This document shows positions 17,646-26,498 of a DNA stretch of 64,000 bases, in pieces. Under the pieces are notes generated by a model. It saw only the letters and a list, made by a program, of their open reading frames with translations, was not told where the DNA came from and did no database searches. Origin of the DNA: Tropicibacter naphthalenivorans (GTDB lineage Bacteria; Pseudomonadota; Alphaproteobacteria; Rhodobacterales; Rhodobacteraceae); assembly GCF_900176475.1 (NCBI RefSeq), contig NZ_FWXX01000001.1:186001-250000 (forward strand), given 5' to 3'. The position numbers were made by a program, and so were the translations under genes. The stretch's first letter is position 1, and each line of letters starts with the position of its first letter.

Positions 17646-19906
17646 CGGGGCGTCTGATCCGTGTGCGCGGGCAGGTCCAAGGCGTCGGCTTTCGCCCCTT
17701 CGTCTGGCAATTGGCGCAGCGGTTTGGCCTGACGGGTGAAGTTCTGAACGACCCCGAAGGCGTGTTGATCCGCGCCTTTGGCCCCGATCTGGACGGCTTT
17801 ATGCAGGCGTTGCGGGCCGAGGCCCCGCCGCTGGCGCGCGTCGATGCACTCGAGGCCTTTCCGCTGGATACCCTCGCGCCGGAGGCCTTCACCATCGCCG
17901 CCTCGCAAGGCACCGGGGCCGAGACGCGCGTGACCCCCGATGCCGCCACCTGCCCCGATTGTCTGGCCGAAATCCGCGATGCGGGTGAGCGGCGGCATGG
18001 CTATGCCTTTGCCAATTGCACCCACTGCGGGCCGCGCTTCACCATCCTGCAAGGGCTGCCCTACGACCGCGCGCAGACCACCATGGCGCCCTTTGAAATG
18101 TGCGCCGCCTGCCAAGCCGAGTATGACAACCCCGCCGACCGCCGCTTTCACGCGCAGCCCGTGGCCTGTGCGGCCTGCGGGCCCAAGGTCTGGCTAGAGG
18201 CGGACGGCGCGGAAACGGAAGCTTGGCTGCCCGAGGCCGCGCGCCGCCTGCAAGCCGGAGAAATCCTTGCGATCAAGGGCTTGGGCGGGTTCCATCTGGC
18301 GGTGAATGCCTTGGACGCAGACGCCGTGGCGCTTCTGCGCACCCGCAAACGCAGGCCGTCCAAGCCGCTGGCGCTGATGGCGCGGATGGAGGACCTGCGC
18401 CGCTACGCCCAAGTCACCGACGCCGCCGAAGCCCTGCTGCGCGACCCCGCCGCGCCCATCGTTCTGCTGGACAAAGGCCCCGAACCCCTGCCCCAAGACC
18501 TCGCCCCCGGAATGACCCAGCTGGGCTGGATGCTGCCGTATACGCCGCTGCACCACCTGCTGATGGACGCCCTCCAAGGCCCGCTCGTCATGACCTCTGG
18601 CAACCTCAGCGGCGAGCCGCAGGTCATCACAAACGCCGAGGCACGCGAGAAACTGACCGCCTTTGCCGACGCCTTTGTCATGCACAACCGCGACATCGCC
18701 CGCCGTCTGGACGACAGTGTCGAGCGCGCCGCCCCGCCCATGGTCCTGCGCCGCGCGCGCGGGCGGGTGCCGGGGACGCTGCCCCTGCCGCCGGGGTTCG
18801 CCGACACGCAGGTCGTGGCCTACGGCGGGCAGATGAAGGGCGCGATTTGCCTTGTGAAAAACGGTCAGGCGCTGCTGGGCCACCACCTTGGCGAGCTGGA
18901 CGAGCCGCTGACGTGGGACGCGTTTCTGAATGCCGACCGCGACTATGCGGCGCTGTTCGACCATGCCCCCAGCGCCGTCGCGGTGGACCTGCACCCGGAC
19001 TTTCGCCCCTCGCGCCACGGGGCCGAACGGGCCGAGCGCGAAGGGCTGCACCTGACCCAAGTGCAGCACCATCACGCGCATCTGGCGTCCTGTCTGGCTG
19101 AAAACCTCTGGCCTTTGGACGGCGGCAAGGTGGCGGGGATCATCCTTGATGGCACCGGGCTGGGCGCGGACAATACCGTCTGGGGCGGAGAGGTTTTGCT
19201 GGGCGATTACCACGGCTTCGAGCGCAAGGCATGGCTCGCCCCGGCCCCCTTGGTCGGGGGTGACATGGCCGCAAAGGAGCCGTGGCGCAACGCGCTGGTG
19301 CGCTTGGATCAGGCGGGGTGCGAGGACCGCGCCGACAGCCTGTTCCCGGACCAGCCGCGCGCGATGCTGCGCATGGCCGCCGCCAAGGGGCTGAACGCCC
19401 CGGCCTGTTCCAGCGTGGGGCGGCTGTTCGATGCGGTGGCCGCGCTGCTGCTGACCCTGCAAGGCCCGCAATCCTACGAGGGCGAGGCCGCCATGCAGCT
19501 TGAGGCACTGGCCACCCGCAGCCCGCAGTCCGAGGCCCTTGGCAAGACGTGGTCCGACACCGCAGGCTTTGGCACCCGCCCCGCGATCGGCACCGACGCG
19601 CTGTTCTACAATATCGCCGACGGGCTGGCGCGCGGCGGGCATACGCCCGGTCAGATGGCCTTTGCCTTTCACCAATGGGTGGCAAGTCACTTTGCGGCCA
19701 AGGCGCGCGCGCTGGTGACCTCTGGCCAAGCGCAGGCCGTGGCCCTGTCGGGGGGCTGTTTCCAGAACGCGCTGCTGCTGGAGCTGACCACCAAGGCACT
19801 GGGGGATGTGCCTGTCCTGACCCATCGCACCACCCCTGCCGGAGACGGCGGGCTGGCCCTGGGCCAAGCGGTCATCGCTGCGGCGCAGCATCAGGCCCAC
19901 CGGTAA
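17642..19906 (+). CDS. hypF: Carbamoyltransferase HypF
   Basis: 754 residues, full length. An acylphosphatase domain (GQVQGVGFRPFVWQLA) comes first, then two CxxC zinc-finger pairs (CPDC...CTHC and CAAC...CAAC) at ~105-185, a YrdC-like nucleotide domain, and a Kae1-like carbamoyltransferase domain. The last contains HHHAHLASC and GGCFQN. HypF makes the CN ligands of the NiFe site from carbamoyl phosphate together with HypE. The TTG start at 17642 is chosen because a later GTG would cut into the acylphosphatase strand. Confidence 0.93.
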   Translation: MTGRLIRVRGQVQGVGFRPFVWQLAQRFGLTGEVLNDPEGVLIRAFGPDLDGFMQALRAEAPPLARVDALEAFPLDTLAPEAFTIAASQGTGAETRVTPDAATCPDCLAEIRDAGERRHGYAFANCTHCGPRFTILQGLPYDRAQTTMAPFEMCAACQAEYDNPADRRFHAQPVACAACGPKVWLEADGAETEAWLPEAARRLQAGEILAIKGLGGFHLAVNALDADAVALLRTRKRRPSKPLALMARMEDLRRYAQVTDAAEALLRDPAAPIVLLDKGPEPLPQDLAPGMTQLGWMLPYTPLHHLLMDALQGPLVMTSGNLSGEPQVITNAEAREKLTAFADAFVMHNRDIARRLDDSVERAAPPMVLRRARGRVPGTLPLPPGFADTQVVAYGGQMKGAICLVKNGQALLGHHLGELDEPLTWDAFLNADRDYAALFDHAPSAVAVDLHPDFRPSRHGAERAEREGLHLTQVQHHHAHLASCLAENLWPLDGGKVAGIILDGTGLGADNTVWGGEVLLGDYHGFERKAWLAPAPLVGGDMAAKEPWRNALVRLDQAGCEDRADSLFPDQPRAMLRMAAAKGLNAPACSSVGRLFDAVAALLLTLQGPQSYEGEAAMQLEALATRSPQSEALGKTWSDTAGFGTRPAIGTDALFYNIADGLARGGHTPGQMAFAFHQWVASHFAAKARALVTSGQAQAVALSGGCFQNALLLELTTKALGDVPVLTHRTTPAGDGGLALGQAVIAAAQHQAHR

Positions 19907-19969
19907 GACACCTTCCAGAGCGGCCGGCAGGGCGGTTACCACCCATCCGGCTGCACCTGCAACACCCCC

Positions 19970-19982
19970 CGTCAATCCTTTG
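19970..19982 (+). promoter_or_regulatory. Candidate IHF site upstream of hupSL
   Basis: The 13 bases CGTCAATCCTTTG match the IHF consensus WATCAANNNNTTR at all but the first two positions. The hupS promoter of R. capsulatus needs IHF together with HupR, and this 224-base gap is where the equivalent promoter must lie. No clear TTG-N5-CAA HupR site could be picked out by eye. Confidence 0.35.
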
Positions 19983-20130
19983 TTAACCTTCTGTGAAACC
20001 GGGCTTTTTTCAAGATGCCTGAAAGATGCGCATTTCTTTGGAACCGCGCCGCCACCCATGGGAAACCGATAATCAGCGGGAGGTGTATGCAATCGCATTC
20101 CATCCCGAATCGTGGATCACGGGAGGACCA

Positions 20131-21219
20131 ATGAGCCAGATCGAAACCTTTTATGACGTGATGCGTCGGCAGGGGATTACCCGCCGCAGCTTCATGAAGT
20201 ACTGCTCGCTCACCGCAGCAGCCCTGGGCCTGAGCCCCGCCATGGTGCCGAAAATCGCGCACGCCATGGAAACCAAACCGCGCACGCCAGTCATCTGGGT
20301 CCACGGCCTGGAATGCACCTGCTGCTCGGAGTCCTTCATCCGCTCGGCGCACCCGCTGGCCAAGGACGTGGTCCTGTCGATGATCTCTCTCGACTATGAC
20401 GACACCCTGATGGCCGCCGCTGGCACCGCCGCCGAAGCCGCCTTCGAAGAGACCATCGAAAAGTACAAGGGCAACTACATCCTCGCGGTCGAGGGCAACC
20501 CGCCCCTGAACGAGGACGGCATGTTCTGCATCACCGGCGGCAAGCCCTTTGTGGAAAAGCTGCGCCACGCGGCCAAGGACGCCAAGGCGATCATCAGCTG
20601 GGGTGCCTGTGCATCCTACGGCTGTGTGCAGGCCGCCAAGCCGAACCCGACGCAGGCCACCCCGGTCCACAAGGTCATCAAGGACAAGCCGATCATCAAG
20701 GTTCCGGGCTGCCCGCCCATCGCCGAAGTCATGACCGGTGTGATCACCTACATGCTGACCTTTGACCGTATGCCGGAACTCGACCGTCAGGGTCGCCCGG
20801 CGATGTTCTACTCGCAGCGGATCCACGACAAATGCTACCGCCGTCCGCACTTTGACGCCGGGCAATTCGTCGAAGCCTGGGACGATGAGAACGCGCGCAA
20901 GGGCTATTGCCTGTACAAGATGGGCTGCAAAGGCCCGACCACCTACAACGCATGTTCCACCGTGCGCTGGAACGAAGGCGTGTCCTTCCCGATCCAATCG
21001 GGCCACGGCTGTATCGGCTGTTCCGAAGATGGCTTCTGGGATCAGGGCAGCTTCTATGATCGCGTGACCGATCTGACCCAATTCGGGGTCGAGGCCAATG
21101 CCGACAAGGTTGGCCTTGCCGCTGCCGGTGTCGTGGGCGCAGGCGTCGCTGCCCACGCCGCCGTCAGTGCTCTGAAGGCCGCACAGAAAAAGACTCAATC
21201 GAGCAAGGAGGAGGTGTAA
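20131..21219 (+). CDS. hupS: Uptake [NiFe]-hydrogenase small subunit HupS, O2-tolerant type
   Basis: 362 residues from the ATG at 20131 (GGGAGGA upstream). The twin-arginine signal [10 protein letters not shown] sends the folded dimer across the membrane. The proximal-cluster motif is [10 protein letters not shown] and a later motif is [10 protein letters not shown]. These supply six cysteines, as in the [4Fe-3S] proximal cluster of O2-tolerant membrane-bound hydrogenases. Medial and distal cluster residues follow ([30 protein letters not shown]), then a C-terminal membrane anchor helix. It passes electrons from HupL to HupC. Confidence 0.94.
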   Translation: MSQIETFYDVMRRQGITRRSFMKYCSLTAAALGLSPAMVPKIAHAMETKPRTPVIWVHGLECTCCSESFIRSAHPLAKDVVLSMISLDYDDTLMAAAGTAAEAAFEETIEKYKGNYILAVEGNPPLNEDGMFCITGGKPFVEKLRHAAKDAKAIISWGACASYGCVQAAKPNPTQATPVHKVIKDKPIIKVPGCPPIAEVMTGVITYMLTFDRMPELDRQGRPAMFYSQRIHDKCYRRPHFDAGQFVEAWDDENARKGYCLYKMGCKGPTTYNACSTVRWNEGVSFPIQSGHGCIGCSEDGFWDQGSFYDRVTDLTQFGVEANADKVGLAAAGVVGAGVAAHAAVSALKAAQKKTQSSKEEV

Positions 21220-21222
21220 ACC

Positions 21223-23016
21223 ATGGTCGTTCAGACACCTAACGGGTTCAACCTCGACAACAGCGGCAAACGGATCGTCGTCGATCCCGTCACCCGGATC
21301 GAAGGCCACATGCGCTGCGAAGTGAACGTGGACGACGAAGGCGTGATCCGCAACGCCGTGTCCACCGGCACCATGTGGCGTGGCCTCGAAGTGATCGTCA
21401 AGGGCCGTGACCCGCGCGACGCCTGGGCCTTTGTGGAACGCATCTGCGGCGTTTGCACCGGCACGCACGCGCTGACCTCGGTCCGCGCTGTGGAAGACGC
21501 GCTGGGGATTGAAATCCCCGACAACGCGAACTCCATCCGCAACATCATGCAGCTGAACCTGGAAATTCACGACCACGTCGTGCACTTCTACCACCTGCAC
21601 GCGCTGGATTGGGTCAACCCGATCAACGCGCTCAAAGCGGACCCCAAGGCGACGTCCGAGTTGCAACAGATGGTGGGTCCGAACCACCCGCTGTCCTCGC
21701 CCGGCTACTTCCGCGACGTGCAGAACCGCCTGAAAAAGTTCGTTGAATCCGGCCAGCTGGGCCTGTTCAAGAACGGCTACTGGGACAACCCCGCCTACAA
21801 ACTGCCGCCCGAGGCGGACCTGATGGCGACGACCCACTACCTCGAAGCGCTCGATCTGCAAAAAGAGATCGTCAAGGTTCACACCATCTTTGGTGGTAAG
21901 AACCCGCACCCGAACTGGCTGGTGGGCGGCGTGCCCTGCCCGATCAACGTCCACGGCACCGGTGCCGTTGGCGCGATCAACATGGAACGCCTCAACCTTG
22001 TCTCGTCGATCATCGACAAGTGCATCGAGTTCAACAAGAACGTCTACCTGCCCGACGTCAAAGCCATTGGCGGCTTCTACAAGAACTGGCTGTATGGGGG
22101 CGGTCTGTCCTCGCAGGCGTGCCTTGCCTATGGCGACATCCCCGAGAACCCCAACGATTTCTCGCCCGAGCAGCTGCACCTGCCGCGCGGCGCGATCATC
22201 AATGGCGATCTGTCGACCGTGCACGATGTGGACGTCCGCGACCCCGAGCAGGTTCAGGAATTCGTCGACCACAGCTGGTACACCTACGGCGAGCCGGGCA
22301 AAGGTCTGCACCCGTGGGATGGCGTCACCGAGCCCAACTACGAGCTGGGTCCGAACGCCGTTGGCACCAAGACCAACATCAAGCAGCTCGACGAAGAGGG
22401 CAAGTACAGCTGGATCAAGGCCCCCCGCTGGCGCGGTCACGCGATGGAAGTGGGCCCGCTGGCGCGCTACGTCGTCGGCTACGCCAAGGGTCACGAGGAC
22501 ATCAAGGATCAGGTCGACGGCCTGCTGCGCGACATGGACCTGCCGGTCGAGGCGCTGTTCTCGACGCTGGGCCGCACCGCGGCGCGCGCCTTGGAATCCG
22601 AGTACTGTGGTCGCCTGCAAAAGCACTTCTTCGACAAGCTGGTCACCAACATCAAGAACGGGGATGAGACCACGGCGAACATCGAAAAGTGGGATCCCTC
22701 GACCTGGCCCAAGGAAGCCAAGGGCGTTGGCATGACCGAAGCGCCGCGCGGCGCTCTGGGTCACTGGATCAAGATCAAGGACGGCCGGATCGAGAACTAC
22801 CAGTGTGTGGTTCCCACGACCTGGAACGGCTCTCCGCGTGACACCGCGGGCAACATCGGCGCGTTCGAAGCGTCGCTGATGAACACCCCGATGGAACGCC
22901 CCGAGGAGCCGGTCGAAATCCTGCGCACCCTGCACAGCTTTGACCCCTGCCTTGCCTGTTCCACGCACGTCATGTCGCCGGACGGCGAAGAGCTGACCGA
23001 AGTCAAGGTCCGCTAA
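21223..23016 (+). CDS. hupL: Uptake [NiFe]-hydrogenase large subunit HupL
   Basis: 597 residues. N-terminal Ni-binding motif RICGVC lies near residue 74. C-terminal DPCLACSTH is followed by a ~15-residue tail starting VMSPDG, which the protease HupD would remove after the histidine. It starts 3 bases after hupS behind GGAGGAGG. It carries the NiFe(CN)2CO centre that oxidises H2 at the periplasmic face, carried out by the HupS Tat signal. Confidence 0.95.
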   Translation: MVVQTPNGFNLDNSGKRIVVDPVTRIEGHMRCEVNVDDEGVIRNAVSTGTMWRGLEVIVKGRDPRDAWAFVERICGVCTGTHALTSVRAVEDALGIEIPDNANSIRNIMQLNLEIHDHVVHFYHLHALDWVNPINALKADPKATSELQQMVGPNHPLSSPGYFRDVQNRLKKFVESGQLGLFKNGYWDNPAYKLPPEADLMATTHYLEALDLQKEIVKVHTIFGGKNPHPNWLVGGVPCPINVHGTGAVGAINMERLNLVSSIIDKCIEFNKNVYLPDVKAIGGFYKNWLYGGGLSSQACLAYGDIPENPNDFSPEQLHLPRGAIINGDLSTVHDVDVRDPEQVQEFVDHSWYTYGEPGKGLHPWDGVTEPNYELGPNAVGTKTNIKQLDEEGKYSWIKAPRWRGHAMEVGPLARYVVGYAKGHEDIKDQVDGLLRDMDLPVEALFSTLGRTAARALESEYCGRLQKHFFDKLVTNIKNGDETTANIEKWDPSTWPKEAKGVGMTEAPRGALGHWIKIKDGRIENYQCVVPTTWNGSPRDTAGNIGAFEASLMNTPMERPEEPVEILRTLHSFDPCLACSTHVMSPDGEELTEVKVR

Positions 23017-23039
23017 CCAACCCCGGGAGGAGTATCCAA

Positions 23040-23228
23040 ATGAAACGACTTGCAGGTCTTACCGCGATCTTCGCCTCCCCTGCCATGGCCCACACGGGCC
23101 ATGATGCAGGGCTGACCGGGGCCGCTCACTACGCCTTTTCGCCGGTGCACGGCCTTGGCGTGATCGTTCTGGCAGGCGTTGTTGCCTTTGCACTGCGCCG
23201 GGTTGACCGGAGGAAGGGCAATGAGTGA
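23040..23228 (+). CDS. Small HupE-like membrane protein between hupL and hupC
   Basis: 62 residues behind a strong GGGAGGAG site. It begins with a signal-like segment (MKRLAGLTAIFASPAMA), then HTGHDAGLTGAAHYAFSPVHGLG, one hydrophobic helix (~40-53) and a basic tail RRVDRRKGNE. The AHTGH start after the cleavage site and the later P-HG resemble the N-terminus of HupE/UreJ nickel permeases, which have five or six helices. Here only one remains. The last 8 bases overlap the hupC start. It may be a remnant HupE or a dedicated small accessory subunit. Confidence 0.65.
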   Translation: MKRLAGLTAIFASPAMAHTGHDAGLTGAAHYAFSPVHGLGVIVLAGVVAFALRRVDRRKGNE

Positions 23229-24012
23229 TCGCGTAAGCGACGGACAACAAATTCACTCGGCCAATCCGGGGGTGCAGCCTTTGCCCACCTCCAAGCTGAC
23301 CGGGGACGCGACCGAGCAGGATCTCGAAAGCATCCGCAAGCGCACGTCGGTCTATGTCTACGAGGCGCCCGTGCGCCTGTGGCACTGGACCAACGCGCTG
23401 GCGATTTTCATCCTGTGCATCACCGGCTGGTTCATCGGCAATCCCTTTCCGTCGATGCAGATCGGTGAGGCCACCCATCAGTTCATCTTTGGCTACACGC
23501 GCTTTGCGCATTTTGCAGCCGGTTGGGTGCTGACGGTGGGCTTTATCGGCCGCATCTACTGGGCGTTCTTTGGCAACCACCACTCGAAACAACTGTTCTA
23601 CATTCCGATCTTTAACAAGCATTGGTGGGCGGAACTGCTGTTCGAGATCCGGTGGTACCTGTTCATGGAAAGCGAGCCCAAAAAGTACGTGGGCCACAAC
23701 CCGCTGGCGCAATTGGCGATGTTCATGTTCATGACCGTTGGTCTGACCTTTATGATCATCACCGGCCTTGCGCTCTATGCCGAAGGTCTGGGCGCGGACA
23801 GCACCCTGCACGCCATGTTCGGCTGGGTTCTGACCCTGGGCGGCAACAGCCAGATCATCCACTCGGTCCATCACCTTGGCATGTGGTTCATCGTGATCTT
23901 CATGATCATCCACATCTACGTGGCGATCCGCGAAGACATCATGTCCCGCCAGTCCATCGTCTCGACCATGATCTCTGGTCACCGCACGTTCAAGGATGAC
24001 CGCGCGGACTAA
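23221..24012 (+). CDS. hupC: Hydrogenase b-type cytochrome subunit HupC
   Basis: 263 residues from the ATG at 23221, inside the end of the preceding small ORF, so probably translated by coupling. Four helices carry conserved haem histidines (RLWHWTNALAIF, RFAHFAAGW, and HSVHHLGMWFIVIFMIIHIY). It anchors HupSL in the inner membrane and transfers electrons to quinone. The N-terminal ~45 residues are hydrophilic, longer than in many homologues. A terminator follows. Confidence 0.93.
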   Translation: MSDRVSDGQQIHSANPGVQPLPTSKLTGDATEQDLESIRKRTSVYVYEAPVRLWHWTNALAIFILCITGWFIGNPFPSMQIGEATHQFIFGYTRFAHFAAGWVLTVGFIGRIYWAFFGNHHSKQLFYIPIFNKHWWAELLFEIRWYLFMESEPKKYVGHNPLAQLAMFMFMTVGLTFMIITGLALYAEGLGADSTLHAMFGWVLTLGGNSQIIHSVHHLGMWFIVIFMIIHIYVAIREDIMSRQSIVSTMISGHRTFKDDRAD

Positions 24013-24056
24013 AGCGCCAAAGTGCTAAGGCACTTACCGGAATCACTGAAAACAGG

Positions 24057-24086
24057 AAGGCGGGCTGCGGCTCGCCTTTCTTTTTT
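24057..24086 (+). terminator. Rho-independent terminator after hupC
   Basis: AAGGCGGGC (24057-24065) pairs with GCTCGCCTT (24070-24078, one G-T) over a TGCG loop and is followed by a T-rich run. It would separate the abundant structural hupSLC mRNA from the maturation genes. Confidence 0.8.
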
Positions 24087-24154
24087 GCGTATTTACTTTC
24101 CACTGTTAAGACAAATCGGATAGAAACCTTACAGTATACATCCGCGCACCGCCC

Positions 24155-24217
24155 AAAAACGCCTCCAACCGCCTGAAAGTTAACAGAAATTTAAAAAGGC
24201 ATCTCAGAGGCGTTTTT
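24155..24217. promoter_or_regulatory. Long-spaced inverted repeat in the hupC-hupD gap
   Basis: AAAAACGCCTC (24155-24165) and GAGGCGTTTTT (24207-24217) are perfect 11-base inverted repeats, 41 bases apart, around an AT-rich spacer. They lie ~100 bases before hupD. They could form a second terminator stem or be paired protein sites. Confidence 0.5.
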
Positions 24218-24310
24218 CTGTTTTGGGGGCAAATCGTCTGGCATCTTGGCATCCAACGGACAAACCGAAAGGCGGGTAACCACCCGCATGACAGTTAAAG
24301 GGAGGAAGCT

Positions 24311-24919
24311 ATGCAGCCAAAAGTGCTGATCATGGGCATCGGGAATGTGCTGTGGGCCGACGAAGGCTTTGGCGTGCGCTGCGTTGAACGGCTGGCCGAA
24401 GCATGGGCCTTTGACGACAATGTACAGCTTTTGGATGGGGGCACGCAGGGGCTGTACCTGCTGCCCTTCCTCGAAGAGGCCGACGTGCTGCTGGTGTTCG
24501 ATGCGGTCGACTACGGCCTGCCCGCCGGGACGCTCAAGATCGTCAAGGATGACGAGGTTCCGGCCTTTATGGGCGCGAAAAAGATGTCGCTGCACCAGAC
24601 CGGCTTTCAGGACGTGATCGCCACCGCGCAACTGATGAACCAATGCCCCGAGCGTCTGATCCTGATCGGCTGCCAGCCCGAAGAGCTCGAGGATTACGGC
24701 GGCGGTCTGCGCGCCGTGGTGCAGCGCCAGATCGACCCGGCGATCGAGGTCGCCCTGCACGAGCTGAAACAGCTTGGTGTCGCCTACCGCCCCGGCAAGG
24801 GCGACGAGACCGATCTGGCCCACGAGTCGATCCGCCACACCGCCTACGAAGAGGGCCGCCCCTCCGCCGAAGAGGCCTGCCGCACCGGCGACGACCGCTT
24901 TTTCCCGCAGGCGTCCTAA
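24311..24919 (+). CDS. hupD: Hydrogenase maturation protease HupD
   Basis: 202 residues with the M52-family start VLIMGIGNVLWADEGFGVR. The nickel-sensing acidic residues are in that motif (Glu in ADEGFG) and in FDAVDYG near 64, with a histidine in KKMSLHQTGF near 95. It cleaves the C-terminal tail of HupL once Ni is inserted. It opens the maturation gene set after the hupC terminator, with AGGGAGGA upstream. Confidence 0.93.
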   Translation: MQPKVLIMGIGNVLWADEGFGVRCVERLAEAWAFDDNVQLLDGGTQGLYLLPFLEEADVLLVFDAVDYGLPAGTLKIVKDDEVPAFMGAKKMSLHQTGFQDVIATAQLMNQCPERLILIGCQPEELEDYGGGLRAVVQRQIDPAIEVALHELKQLGVAYRPGKGDETDLAHESIRHTAYEEGRPSAEEACRTGDDRFFPQAS

Positions 24920-24922
24920 GCC

Positions 24923-25243
24923 ATGTGCGTCGGACAGCCCGTTCAGATCCTCAGCGTCGATGGCATCGCCGCCACCGCGCTGGAGGATGGCCGAGAGGTC
25001 TTGATCGATCTGTCGCTGACCGGCCCGGTCGAACCCGGCCAATGGGTGCTGACCTTTCTGGGCTGCGCCCGCGAAGTGATCAGCGCCGATGAGGCCGACA
25101 AGATCTCCAAGGCGCTGCACGGTCTGCGCAGCCTTATGACCGGCGGCGAGCTGGGCAAAGCCTTTGCCGATCTCGACGAGGCCACGCCGCAACTGCCCCC
25201 CCACCTTCAGGCCGCGCTGGATGCGGGCCACTCCACCGGATGA
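24923..25243 (+). CDS. hupF: HypC-family chaperone HupF
   Basis: 106 residues starting MCVGQPVQI, with the essential Cys2 of the HypC/HupF family. It is longer than HypC because of a C-terminal extension of ~20 residues. HupF stabilises the large subunit during maturation under O2 in rhizobia and relatives. It starts 3 bases after hupD. The locus also has a separate hypC. Confidence 0.9.
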   Translation: MCVGQPVQILSVDGIAATALEDGREVLIDLSLTGPVEPGQWVLTFLGCAREVISADEADKISKALHGLRSLMTGGELGKAFADLDEATPQLPPHLQAALDAGHSTG

Positions 25244-25253
25244 GAGGACACCC

Positions 25254-25640
25254 ATGAGCCATCCCCTGATTACCCGCCTTAACACCGAATTCGGCTGGCC
25301 GATGCTGGACACCTCTGGCGATCTGACCGCCTTTGTCGAGCAGCCCGGCGCCCACGCCCTGTTTGTGCCGGGCGACCCCAAGCGCAACCTCGAAAGCGCC
25401 GATGTCGCCGTCATCCTGCCCGAGCTGAAACAAGCCTTTCAGGGCAAGTTTGACGCCGCCGTGGTGGGCGACGCCGTTGAAACCGAACTGCGCGAGCGCA
25501 CCAAGGTTCTCAAAACCCCCAGCGTGATCTTTTACCGCGACGGTGAATTGATCGGCGGCATCCCCAAGGTCCGCGACTGGGACGATTACATGGCGCGGAT
25601 CGCCCAGATCCTCGCAAAGCCGCCCGTCGCGGCGGAATAA
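25254..25640 (+). CDS. hupG: HupG, thioredoxin-fold small-subunit chaperone (HyaE family)
   Basis: 128 residues from the ATG at 25254. The thioredoxin-like fold is recognisable (FVEQPGAHALFVPGDPKRN, then KTPSVIFYRDGELIGGIPKVRDWDDY), but the CxxC active site is missing, as is usual for HyaE/HupG. These proteins bind the Tat signal region of the hydrogenase small subunit before export. It lies between hupF and hupH in R. capsulatus order. Confidence 0.88.
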   Translation: MSHPLITRLNTEFGWPMLDTSGDLTAFVEQPGAHALFVPGDPKRNLESADVAVILPELKQAFQGKFDAAVVGDAVETELRERTKVLKTPSVIFYRDGELIGGIPKVRDWDDYMARIAQILAKPPVAAE

Positions 25641-25661
25641 GATTTAGGGAGGGAAACTCAA

Positions 25662-26498
25662 ATGGTCAGCAACTTCATGATGCCGCCGACAGGCTACGGC
25701 CCCGGCTCTCAGTCCCCCGGCGAAGACGGCAAGGAACTGGAATACATGCCGATGCCGCAGGACATGCGGTCTTATTCGCCGCATATCCCCGAGGTGGAAT
25801 TCGACGAAAGCCTCAAGCCCGGTCTCGACCTTTTGCGCGAGATTGCGCAGGCCTCATTGGCATCCGGTCAGGGTGCGGACAACGCCACCTTTGACCTGTC
25901 GGGTCTGGACAAGGCCAACCGCGACCTGATCACAGAGACCATGGGCTCTGGCGAGGTGGCGATCAAGATGCAGGGCGTTCCCGCCGTGGCCGCGCAGGAA
26001 AGCGTCTTTGCCGGCGTCTGGATGCTCAAGGGCGCAAGCATCGACAAGATCGAGGTCGGCTCGGCCCCGCGCATGGCCTATGAGCGTGCCTTTAACGCGC
26101 GCCGTGCGGGCAACCCCGACGCGCCCAAAAGCCCGCAGGTGGTCAACGCGCCGCCGCTGCTGGTCGAACTGCAAGACAAATCCGCCGCCTACGGCCCGGA
26201 CGCCGAGCTGCACGTCATCAACCTGACCCTGCTGCCGCACACCGAAGCCGATCTGGCATGGCTCGACGCGACGCTGGGCACCGGCGCGGTCGACATCCTG
26301 TCGCGCGGCTACGGCAACTGCCGCATCACCGCCACCGCCACGCCGTTTGTCTGGCGCGTGCAGTTCTTCAACTCGATGGACACGCTGATTTTGGACACCT
26401 TCGAAGTCACCACCATGCCCGAAGTGGCCCTTGCCGCAGCCGAAGACCTGACCGACAGTGGCGAGCGCATCATCGAAGTGATCGAGGCGATCCGATGA
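25662..26498 (+). CDS. hupH: Hydrogenase expression protein HupH
   Basis: 278 residues, HyaF/HupH family. The C-terminal block DILSRGYGNCRITATATPFVWRVQ and the VTTMPEVALAAAEDL segment are family-typical. It is needed for maturation of the small subunit or its FeS clusters. AGGGAGGG precedes the ATG. The stop overlaps hupJ by ATGA. Confidence 0.9.
   Translation: MVSNFMMPPTGYGPGSQSPGEDGKELEYMPMPQDMRSYSPHIPEVEFDESLKPGLDLLREIAQASLASGQGADNATFDLSGLDKANRDLITETMGSGEVAIKMQGVPAVAAQESVFAGVWMLKGASIDKIEVGSAPRMAYERAFNARRAGNPDAPKSPQVVNAPPLLVELQDKSAAYGPDAELHVINLTLLPHTEADLAWLDATLGTGAVDILSRGYGNCRITATATPFVWRVQFFNSMDTLILDTFEVTTMPEVALAAAEDLTDSGERIIEVIEAIR

Noticed and set aside
19907-20130. Sigma54 -24/-12 promoter for hupSL
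   Set aside because: No GG-N10-GC pair with TGGCAC/TTGC character was seen, and HupR lacks the sigma54-contact motif.
19972-22968. 998-codon open frame on the minus strand
   Set aside because: It is the shadow of hupS and hupL, whose motifs are unmistakable on the plus strand.
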